Assembly (NCBI GenBank): GCA_014359765.1
Contig: JACIYT010000017.1
Coordinates: 1-43,843 of the forward strand
From: Roseovarius sp.
Lineage (GTDB): Bacteria > Pseudomonadota > Alphaproteobacteria > Rhodobacterales > Rhodobacteraceae
Direction: 5' to 3'
Length of the DNA stretch: 43,843 nucleotides
Under the pieces are notes generated by a model. It was not told the DNA's origin. It saw only the letters and a program-made list of their open reading frames with translations, and did not search any database. Positions 37,690-43,843 of this stretch are shown piece by piece (the stretch's first letter is position 1; each line of letters opens with the position of its first letter). A program made the translations under genes and the position numbers.

Positions 37690-38844
37690 ATGAGAGGCGA
37701 CCGGGATTTCGGTTTTACCGATGAACAGATGATGCTGCGCGAATCGGTCCGCGACTTCGTGCGCCGGGAGGTGCCCGACGAATATGCGCGCCGCTGCGAC
37801 CGCGAAAGGATCGCGCCGCTCGACGCTTTCGACAAGATGGCCGATCTGGGCTGGCTCGGGGTGGCGATTCCCGAGCAATACGGCGGCTCTGGCCTTGGTT
37901 TCGTGGAGTTGGGGATCATCCAGGAAGAGCTCTCCTACGGGCTGCTCGAGCTTGCGGTGCTGTTCTACCGGGCGACGGTGCACGGGGCGCAATCGCTGCT
38001 CACCTATGGCAGCGAGGCGCAGCGGCAGAAATATCTGCCGCTGATCGCGGCCGGCAAGTTCAAGTCCTCCATGAGCCTGACCGAGCCCAATGCCGGATCG
38101 GACGCGGCCGGCGTGCAGACCCGCGCCGTGCGCGACGGCGACGGCTTCGTGATCAACGGGGCCAAGGTGTTCAACTCGCAGGTGGATCTCGCCGACCGGA
38201 CGGTTCTGGTGACGCGGACCGATCCCAAGGCCCCGGCCCATGAGGGAATCAGCCTGTTCTTCGTCGATCCCCGGAGCCCCGGCGTCACCATCGAGCGTCT
38301 GGAGACGCTGTGTTTCCGTTCCGTTGGCACCAATCGCGTGACCTATGAGAACGTCCGCGTCAGCGAGGACGACCTGCTCGGCACGCTGAACGGTGGCTGG
38401 AAACACCTGATGACCAACCTCAACAAGGAAAGGTTCTCGCTGGCCGCCCAGGTCACCGGCGCGGCCCAGGCGGCGCTGGACTGTGCGCTCCAGTATGCCA
38501 GGGACCGGGTGCAGTTCGGCAAGCCGATCGGCAAGTTCCAGGCGATCCAGCACAAGCTGGCCGACATGCAGATCGCGGTGCATACGTCGCGGATGCTGAC
38601 CTATGATCTGGCGCGTCGCCTCGACGCCGGCATCGCCTGCCGCAAGGAGGCCTCGATGGCCAAGGTCTTCACCTCCGAGGCCTATTTCCGCGTTGCCGAC
38701 GAGGGGATGCAGATCCTCGGCGGCTATTCGATGACGCCCGATTTCCCGATGGAGCGGCACTATCGCGATTCGCGGCTGATGCGGATCGGCGGCGGCTCGA
38801 GCGAGGTGATGCGCACCTCGATCGCAAAGGATCTGGGGCTGTGA
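37690..38844 (+). CDS. Acyl-CoA dehydrogenase (second of two)
   Basis: A 384-residue FAD acyl-CoA dehydrogenase. It has LGWLGVAIPEQYGGSG, SMSLTEPNAGSDAAGVQTRA, DRVQFGKPIGKFQAIQHKLADMQ and the C-terminal YRDSRLMRIGGGSSEVMRTSIA. As in its neighbour, the C-terminal Glu position is occupied by Gly (IGGG) and a Glu is present in NKERFSLAAQ. The two proteins are clearly different in sequence, so they may act on different intermediates or form a heteromer. AGGGGGAGGA precedes ATG 37690. Same transcript as its neighbours. Confidence 0.9.
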   Translation: MRGDRDFGFTDEQMMLRESVRDFVRREVPDEYARRCDRERIAPLDAFDKMADLGWLGVAIPEQYGGSGLGFVELGIIQEELSYGLLELAVLFYRATVHGAQSLLTYGSEAQRQKYLPLIAAGKFKSSMSLTEPNAGSDAAGVQTRAVRDGDGFVINGAKVFNSQVDLADRTVLVTRTDPKAPAHEGISLFFVDPRSPGVTIERLETLCFRSVGTNRVTYENVRVSEDDLLGTLNGGWKHLMTNLNKERFSLAAQVTGAAQAALDCALQYARDRVQFGKPIGKFQAIQHKLADMQIAVHTSRMLTYDLARRLDAGIACRKEASMAKVFTSEAYFRVADEGMQILGGYSMTPDFPMERHYRDSRLMRIGGGSSEVMRTSIAKDLGL

Positions 38845-38860
38845 GGGGAGGGCGCGCCTG

Positions 38861-39973
38861 ATGACAAACCGCATGTGCGAGATGTTCGGCATCGAGGCGC
38901 CGATCTTTGCCTTTTCGCATTGCCGCGACGTGGTGGTGGAGGTGTCCAAGGCCGGCGGTCTCGGGGTTCTGGGCATGGCCCGGATGAGCCCCGAGCGGGT
39001 CGATGCGGAATTGTCGTGGATCGATGCCCATATCGGCGGGCGGCCCTATGGCGTGGATATCCTCATGCCGACCACCTTTCAGGATCACGGCGGCGCCAAG
39101 CACGACGCCGCCCGCCTGCTGCCGGCCGAACATCTCGATTTCGTGCGCGAGATGCTGGATGCCGCCGGGATCCCGCCCCTGCCCGAGGACGAGGCCGAGC
39201 GGATCGAGCACGATCTGGTCGCCAGCTTCAACTTTACCCCCGAGGAGAGCGCGCGGATGATCGAGGTCGCCATGCGCCACCCGATCAGCCTGATCGTCAA
39301 TGCCCTCGGCTCGCCGCCGCGCGAACTGGTCGAGCGCGCCCATGCCCGGGGGATAAAGGTCGCGGCGATGGCCGGTGCGCCGCGCCACGCGATCCGCCAC
39401 CGCGACGTGGGCTGCGATTTCGTGATCGCGGTGGGCACCGAGGCGGGGGGCCATACCGGCAGCGTTACCTCGATGACCCTGTGGCCGCGGATCGTGGATG
39501 CGGTGGCACCCCTGCCGGTGCTGGGCGCCGGGGGCATCGGGCGCGGCCGCCAGATGGCGGCGGCGCTGGCGCTGGGCTGCGAGGGCGCCTGGTGCGGCTC
39601 GATCTGGCTCAAGACGGTGCAAAGCGAGGTCACCCCCGAGATCAAGGCGCGCATGTTCGCGGCCAGCGCCGGGGATGCGGTGCTCACCCGCAGCGTGACG
39701 GGCAAGCCCTGCCGCACATTGCGCAGCGCCTTCACCGACGCCTGGGATGCGCCCGGCGCCCCCGATCCGCTGCCCGCGCCGCTTCAGGGCATCCTGTGGT
39801 GGGGCAAGGGGCGGACACGGGTCGAACGGGTGCGCGCGCCGGAGTTCCTCACCTATCCGGTGGGCCAGATCGTCGAGGACATGACCGGGGAAACCTCGGT
39901 CCGGCAGGTCGTGCAGGAGATGCTGACCGAACTTGCCGACACCAAGGAGCGGCTCGACAGGCTCCTGTCCTGA
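38861..39973 (+). CDS. NMO-family FMN flavoprotein (annotated type: nitronate monooxygenase)
   Basis: A 370-residue TIM-barrel FMN protein. The N-terminal CEMFGIEAPIFAFSHCRDVVVEVSKAGGLGVLG, the conserved GTEAGGHTG (192-200, H198) and GAGGIGRGRQMAAALALGCEGAWCGSIWL are family motifs. Some members oxidise nitronates; others, such as mycobacterial IpdC, act on acyl-CoA double bonds. The FAFSHCRDVV N-terminus and position after two acyl-CoA dehydrogenases make an acyl-CoA redox role more likely than nitronate oxidation (inference). ATG 38861 is 16 bases after the dehydrogenase stop. Last gene of the cluster. Confidence 0.85.
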   Translation: MTNRMCEMFGIEAPIFAFSHCRDVVVEVSKAGGLGVLGMARMSPERVDAELSWIDAHIGGRPYGVDILMPTTFQDHGGAKHDAARLLPAEHLDFVREMLDAAGIPPLPEDEAERIEHDLVASFNFTPEESARMIEVAMRHPISLIVNALGSPPRELVERAHARGIKVAAMAGAPRHAIRHRDVGCDFVIAVGTEAGGHTGSVTSMTLWPRIVDAVAPLPVLGAGGIGRGRQMAAALALGCEGAWCGSIWLKTVQSEVTPEIKARMFAASAGDAVLTRSVTGKPCRTLRSAFTDAWDAPGAPDPLPAPLQGILWWGKGRTRVERVRAPEFLTYPVGQIVEDMTGETSVRQVVQEMLTELADTKERLDRLLS

Positions 39974-40127
39974 TGAGCGGCCAAGCCATGCGACGGCGAC
40001 AGAGACAGAGACGAACCCCTTCCATGTGGCGACATGGGTGACATCCGGCCCCCGGGGCATGTTGGGCGCGGGTCCGCGGAACCGGCGGCTGACCTTGTCC
40101 AGCGGGCGGGACCGGTTCCTGTCGGGG

Positions 40128-41609
40128 TCAGAATCCCTGATCCTGCTGCCAGGGTTTCACGAGGTTTCCGAAGCGGGTGAACTGTTCCTCGAAGCTGAGC
40201 TCGATCGTGCCGATGGGCCCGTGGCGCTGCTTGCCGATGATGACCTCGGCCTTGCCGTGGAGCCGCGCCATGGCCTCCTGCCATTCGGCCATCTTGTCGA
40301 GCTCGTGCTCGCCCGGTTTCTCGCGTTCCTTGTAATAGACCTCGCGAAAGACGAACATCACCACATCGGCATCCTGTTCGATCGAGCCCGATTCGCGCAG
40401 GTCCGAAAGCTGCGGTCGCTTGTCCTCGCGGTTTTCCACCTGGCGCGAGAGCTGCGAGAGGGCAATGACGGGAATATTGAGCTCCTTGGCGATGGCCTTG
40501 AGGCCCATCGAGATTTCGCCGATTTCCTGCACCCGGTTCTCGGCGGTGCCGCGCACGAGCTGGAGATAGTCCACGATCAAGAGGTCGAGCCCGTGCGTGC
40601 GCTTGAGCCGGCGCGCGCGCGCCGCGATCTGGCTGATCGGGATGGCGGCGGTGTCGTCGATGAAGAGCGGGCAGGATTCGAGCGATTTGGCGGCCTCGAC
40701 GAAGCGGCGAAACTCGCCCTCGTCCATGTCGCCGCGGCGGATCTTGTGCGAGGGGATCTCGGAGGCCTCGGCGAGGATGCGGCCCGCGAGCTGTTCGGCC
40801 GACATCTCGAGCGAGAAGAACCCCACTACGCCGCCATCCACCGCGCCCTCGGTGCCGTCGGGCAGCGTGCCGCGGCGATAGGCGCGGGCGACGTTGAAGG
40901 CGATGTTGGTGGCGAGCGACGTCTTGCCCATCGAGGGCCGCCCGGCGAGGATCAGCAGGTCGGATTTGTGCAGCCCGCCGAGTTTCTGATCCATGTCGGT
41001 CAGCCCGGTCGAGAGGCCCGCCAGCCCGCCCTCGCGCATATAGGCGGCATTGGCCACGTCCACCGCGTCGCGCACCGCGCTGAGAAAGCTCTGGAAACCG
41101 CTGTCGGTCTTGCCCTGTTCGGCCAGCTGGTAAAGCTGTTGCTCGGCCTCCACGATCTGGTCGCGCGGCTCGCTCGCCACCTCGACGCGGGCGGCCTTGG
41201 CGGCGATGTCATGGCCGAGCGCGATCAGCTCGCGCCGGATCGCCAGGTCATAGATCATCTGCGCATAATCGCGCGCGGCATAGGTCGAGATCGCGGCGCC
41301 CGCGAGCTTGACCAGATAGGCCGGACCGCCGAGTTCCCTCAGCCCCTCATCCTCTTCGAGAAAGGCGCGCAGCGTGACCGGCGAGGCGAGCGCGTTGCGC
41401 GCGATGCGCGCGGCGGCGGTCTCGAAGATGCGGGCATGAACCGGGTCGTAGAAATGCTGCGGCCCGATGATCGCGGCGACGCGGTCATAGATGTCGTTAT
41501 TGGTCAGGATCGCGCCGAGCAATTGCTGTTCGGCCTCGATCGAATGGGGCACGCTCTCGGGGGTTTCGATCTCTGCCCCGGTCGGATTGATCGCGCGCAT
41601 CCCGTTCAT
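40128..41609 (-). CDS. dnaB: Replicative DNA helicase DnaB
   Basis: A 493-residue hexameric replicative helicase. The N-terminal domain (about 20-125) starts SVPHSIEAEQQLLGAILTNNDIYDRV. The RecA-like domain has Walker A AGRPSMGKTS (222-231), Walker B LLIVDYLQLV and SQLSRQVENREDKRPQLSDLRESGSIEQDADVVMF. Full length. Start 41609 (MNGMRAINP) was chosen; a Met 12 codons earlier gives a low-complexity extension. A perfect DnaA box lies about 75 bases upstream. It converges on the NMO-family gene, with 154 bases between, where GGAACCGG (40078) and CCGGTTCC (40112) form a long-loop inverted repeat. Confidence 0.96.
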   Translation of the reverse strand: MNGMRAINPTGAEIETPESVPHSIEAEQQLLGAILTNNDIYDRVAAIIGPQHFYDPVHARIFETAAARIARNALASPVTLRAFLEEDEGLRELGGPAYLVKLAGAAISTYAARDYAQMIYDLAIRRELIALGHDIAAKAARVEVASEPRDQIVEAEQQLYQLAEQGKTDSGFQSFLSAVRDAVDVANAAYMREGGLAGLSTGLTDMDQKLGGLHKSDLLILAGRPSMGKTSLATNIAFNVARAYRRGTLPDGTEGAVDGGVVGFFSLEMSAEQLAGRILAEASEIPSHKIRRGDMDEGEFRRFVEAAKSLESCPLFIDDTAAIPISQIAARARRLKRTHGLDLLIVDYLQLVRGTAENRVQEIGEISMGLKAIAKELNIPVIALSQLSRQVENREDKRPQLSDLRESGSIEQDADVVMFVFREVYYKEREKPGEHELDKMAEWQEAMARLHGKAEVIIGKQRHGPIGTIELSFEEQFTRFGNLVKPWQQDQGF

Positions 41610-41682
41610 CGCCCTTGCCCCCTGTTGTCCCTGACCCGACGGCATAGCTCATGGCCCGCGCGCGGGGCAGATGGTATGTTTC

Positions 41683-41691
41683 TGTGGATAA
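41683..41691 (-). promoter_or_regulatory. DnaA box upstream of dnaB
   Basis: TTATCCACA on the minus strand (TGTGGATAA on plus) is an exact match to the high-affinity DnaA box consensus. It lies 74 bases upstream of the dnaB start in the pyrE-dnaB gap. No second perfect box was seen in the window, so a regulatory rather than origin role is more likely. Confidence 0.6.
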
Positions 41692-41816
41692 GTTCCGCCC
41701 TGGAACGGCCACAGCATATTGCCACGAAACGGGTCTGGACCGCAACATCCAGTGGTGCTGCGGCGGGGCCGTGGCATTCCTGCCGCAGCCCGGCATTTTT
41801 CCGGCGCGGGGCCCGT

Positions 41817-42494
41817 TCAGCCCGGATGCGCTGCCCGCCAGCCATGCGGATCGTCGAGAAACGATTCGACCTCCGCGAGCGTGTCCGCGTCGAATGCCGC
41901 CTGCGCGCGCGCCTCGGCCAGGACATCGCGCCAGGTGCACAGGTAATGCAGGCGGATGCCGTGATCGCCGAGCGTGCGCTCGGTCTCGGGGAAGATGCCG
42001 TAGTAGAAGATCACCGCCGTGTGCCCGCAACTGGCGCCCGTGGCGCGGATGGCATCGACAAAGCCGAGTTTCGATCCGCCATCGGTGGTCAGATCCTCCA
42101 CCAGCAGCACCCGCTGCCCCTCGGACATGGCCCCCTCGATGCGGGCGTTGCGCCCGTAGCCCTTGGGCTTCTTGCGCACATAGGTCATCGGCAGTGCCAT
42201 GCGCTCGGCCACCAGCGCGGCAAAGGGAATGCCTGCCGTCTCGCCGCCCGCGATATTGTCGAACGCCTCGAATCCGGCCTCGCGCAGCACGGTGACGGTG
42301 AGAAAATCCATCAGGGTGCTGCGGATGCGCGGGTAGGAGATGAGCTTGCGGCAGTCGATATAGGTGGGCGATCGCAGCCCCGAGGCAAAGGTGAAGGGCG
42401 TCTCGGCATTGAAATGCACGGCGCCGATCTCGAGCAGCATCCGCGCGGTGAGGCGGGCGATTTCGTCCTTGGGGGGGTAGGTCGAGGGGATCAT
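41817..42494 (-). CDS. pyrE: Orotate phosphoribosyltransferase
   Basis: A 225-residue enzyme that joins orotate to PRPP to make OMP in pyrimidine synthesis. The PRPP-binding motif is [14 protein letters not shown] (129-142), and the catalytic flexible loop carries KKPKGYGR (108-115). The N-terminal [22 protein letters not shown] is typical. AAGGA lies eight bases before the ATG. It is 75 bases downstream of pyrC on the same strand, with a repeat in the gap; the two steps they encode are separated in the pathway only by PyrD. Confidence 0.96.
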   Translation of the reverse strand: MIPSTYPPKDEIARLTARMLLEIGAVHFNAETPFTFASGLRSPTYIDCRKLISYPRIRSTLMDFLTVTVLREAGFEAFDNIAGGETAGIPFAALVAERMALPMTYVRKKPKGYGRNARIEGAMSEGQRVLLVEDLTTDGGSKLGFVDAIRATGASCGHTAVIFYYGIFPETERTLGDHGIRLHYLCTWRDVLAEARAQAAFDADTLAEVESFLDDPHGWRAAHPG

Positions 42495-42536
42495 GGCAGC
42501 GTCCTTGGCCTGGCGGTGCGCCGAAGAGCGATGATG

Positions 42537-42567
42537 CCTCCGGCGGGAGTATTTCCGGAAAGATGAA
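42537..42567. repeat. Intergenic hairpin repeat, short form (copy C)
   Basis: CCTCC (42537-42541) and GGGAG (42545-42549) form a small hairpin. GTATTTCCGGAAAGATGAAG follows, with TTTCCGGAAA itself a palindrome. The AAGATGAAG end lies 2 bases from the pyrC stop codon. The long G/C hairpin of the other copies is absent. Confidence 0.7.
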
Positions 42568-42569
42568 GA

Positions 42570-43607
42570 TCAGGTCACGCGCCAATGCAGCGCGAAGCCG
42601 GGATCGAAGACCGTCACCGGGCCGTCGCCGGTGTCGATCTTCGCGGGGCAGGTGACGGGCGCGCCCCTGGTCAGGGTGATCCGCGCCGCGTTCGGGGGCA
42701 GGCGATAGAAGGCCCGGCCGTTGAGCGAGGCGAAGCCCTCGAGCCGGTCGAGCGCGCCCTCTTCCTCGAACACATGGGCGAGGATCGAGAGCGTGTTGGG
42801 CGCGGTGAAGCAGCCCGCGCAGCCGCAGGCGCTTTCCTTCAGGGCGTCGGTATGGGGCGCGCTGTCGGTGCCGAGGAAGAACCGCGCATCGCCCGAGGTG
42901 GCGGCCACGCGCAGCGCAAGGCGGTGCGTCTCGCGCTTGGCCACGGGCAGGCAGTAGTAATGCGGCCGGATGCCGCCGGCGAGGATATGGTTGCGGTTGA
43001 TCACGAGGTGATGGGTGGTGATCGTGGCGGCGAGGTCCCGGTCATGGTCGCGGACATAGGCCAACGCGTCGGCGGTGGTGACATGCTCCATCACCACCCG
43101 CAGCCCCGGCGTGGCGCGGCGCAGCGGGTCGAGCACGCGGTCGATGAACACGGCCTCGCGGTCGAAGATGTCGATGGCGGGATCGGTCACCTCGCCATGC
43201 ACACAGAGCGGCAGGCCGATCTCGGCCATCCTCTCCAGCACGCCGCGCACGGCGTCGAAATCGCGCACGCCGCTCGCGGAATTGGTGGTGGCGCCTGCCG
43301 GGTAGAGCTTGACCGCCGCGACGAGGCCCTCTTCATGGGCGCGGGCCACATCGGCCGGGTCGGTCTCTTCGGTGAGATAGAGCGTCATCAGCGGGGTGAA
43401 ATCCATGCCCTCGGGCAGGGCGGCGAGGATGCGGTCGCGATAGGCGCGCGCGTCCGCCCCGGTCACCACCGGCGGGACGAGATTGGGCATGACGAGGGCG
43501 CGGGCAAAATGGCGCGCGCTCTCGGGCAGGACGGCGGCCAGCATCGCGCCGTCGCGCAGGTGCAGGTGCCAGTCGTCGGGGCGGCGGAGGGTGAGGCTCT
43601 GGGTCAT
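42570..43607 (-). CDS. pyrC: Dihydroorotase (type II, PyrC)
   Basis: A 345-residue zinc amidohydrolase that cyclises carbamoyl-aspartate to dihydroorotate. Metal ligands are visible: H14 and H16 (HLHLRD), carboxylated K99 (VKLYPAG), H135 (CVHGEV), H173 (EHVTT) and D246 (GTDSAPH). The length matches the E. coli type (about 348). GGGGGG precedes ATG 43607; a Met six codons earlier (43625) is less likely. It is divergent from the transposase at the right edge, whose insertion may lie close to the pyrC promoter. Confidence 0.96.
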   Translation of the reverse strand: MTQSLTLRRPDDWHLHLRDGAMLAAVLPESARHFARALVMPNLVPPVVTGADARAYRDRILAALPEGMDFTPLMTLYLTEETDPADVARAHEEGLVAAVKLYPAGATTNSASGVRDFDAVRGVLERMAEIGLPLCVHGEVTDPAIDIFDREAVFIDRVLDPLRRATPGLRVVMEHVTTADALAYVRDHDRDLAATITTHHLVINRNHILAGGIRPHYYCLPVAKRETHRLALRVAATSGDARFFLGTDSAPHTDALKESACGCAGCFTAPNTLSILAHVFEEEGALDRLEGFASLNGRAFYRLPPNAARITLTRGAPVTCPAKIDTGDGPVTVFDPGFALHWRVT

Positions 43608-43708
43608 GGCCCCCCGCGCATACACAATCAGCGGGGCCTGCGCCAGAGCCTGTCGGGCCGCCAGGGGAATCGCATTTGAGAAATAGCGCTGGCGCGGCGG
43701 GGTGATGT

Positions 43709-43743
43709 GGATTCTTCCGGGGGTTGCCTGGATGGAGGAATCC
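43709..43743 (+). promoter_or_regulatory. Hairpin sequestering the transposase ribosome binding site
   Basis: GGATTCTTCC (43709-43718) pairs over ten positions, with one G-U, with GGAGGAATCC (43734-43743) across a 15-base loop. The right arm contains the whole GGAGG Shine-Dalgarno and ends one base before the ATG, so the stem would block translation of longer transcripts. Confidence 0.6.
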
Positions 43744-43744
43744 G

Positions 43745-43843
43745 ATGCCGTCGCTGATCACGATCTTTCGCGAGATACCCGACCCGCGCTGCGGGAATGC
43801 GCAGCGCCATGACCTTCTCGACATCCTGACGATCGCGCTTGTG
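43745..43843 (+). mobile_element. ISAs1-type transposase, 5' end only
   Basis: The first 33 codons of a transposase run off the right edge. The sequence ([16 protein letters not shown] followed by GNAQRHDLLDILTIALV) matches the N-terminus I know from ISAs1/H-repeat-associated transposases. GGAGG lies six bases before the ATG. The left inverted repeat of the element should lie within the 137 bases between here and pyrC, but I could not define it. Confidence 0.8.

Noticed and set aside
29676..39973. Assignment of the cluster as steroid ring C/D degradation
   Set aside because: SDR, two acyl-CoA dehydrogenases and an NMO-family gene fit, but the ligase, CoA-transferase-like hydrolase pair, hydratase and thiolase of that pathway are absent.
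40078..40119. GGAACCGG/CCGGTTCC as a terminator between the NMO-family gene and dnaB
   Set aside because: The loop is 26 bases and no T-run follows; the pairing may be chance in GC-rich DNA. It is mentioned only under dnaB.
41646..41816. Replication origin in the pyrE-dnaB gap
   Set aside because: Only one DnaA box is present and there is no AT-rich unwinding region.

Overview
This window is GC-rich chromosomal DNA from an alphaproteobacterium, most likely a member of the Rhodobacteraceae. The evidence is the gene content (PccR-type regulator with pccB, pccA and mcm, an AlkB-type monooxygenase, a DctPQM TRAP transporter, DUF4174 and DUF6497-like genes), the high GC content, and an intergenic repeat with a GGAGTATTT...AAAGATGAA core, which I recall as common in this family. 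No rRNA, tRNA or CRISPR array was seen. All identifications come from reading the translated sequence; no database search was run.

Layout. 1-2930: YciB, a DMT permease and FtsY, all on the minus strand. 2993-6276: a fused NuoE/NuoF-like diaphorase, divergent from an AlkB-like membrane hydroxylase and a small secreted protein. 6379-7773: an ScfR/PccR-type regulator. 7758-15000: inositol-monophosphatase family protein, the YbbP/YbbA ABC system divergent from a TesA-type esterase, a cold-shock protein, an L,D-transpeptidase and a Bcr/CflA-type MFS exporter. 15194-24799: the propionyl-CoA locus, with pccB, pccA and methylmalonyl-CoA mutase separated by small unknown, lipoprotein and sulfotransferase-like genes. 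TTTGCAAA sites lie upstream of both pccR and pccB, so the regulator probably controls itself and this locus.

24916-29392 is a minus-strand block: Zn alcohol dehydrogenase, PcaD-like hydrolase, Ser/Thr dehydratase, a second alpha/beta hydrolase and a complete L-2-haloacid dehalogenase; the last four are packed with overlaps or a 5-base gap. 29676-39973 is a plus-strand catabolic island: IclR regulator, aldehyde dehydrogenase with unusual motifs, TRAP transporter DctP-DctQ-DctM, SDR, two acyl-CoA dehydrogenases and an NMO-family flavoprotein. It looks like a complete import-and-oxidise module for an unidentified carboxylate or aldehyde, and it is the best candidate here for an undescribed pathway. 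Acyl-CoA products could drain through the propionyl-CoA/methylmalonyl-CoA genes, but that link is inference.

40128-43607 is housekeeping: dnaB with a perfect DnaA box upstream, pyrE and pyrC. The window ends inside the first codons of an ISAs1-type transposase whose ribosome binding site is buried in a hairpin. Four copies of the intergenic repeat (near 1807, 8712, 16739 and 42537) sit mostly directly after stop codons.
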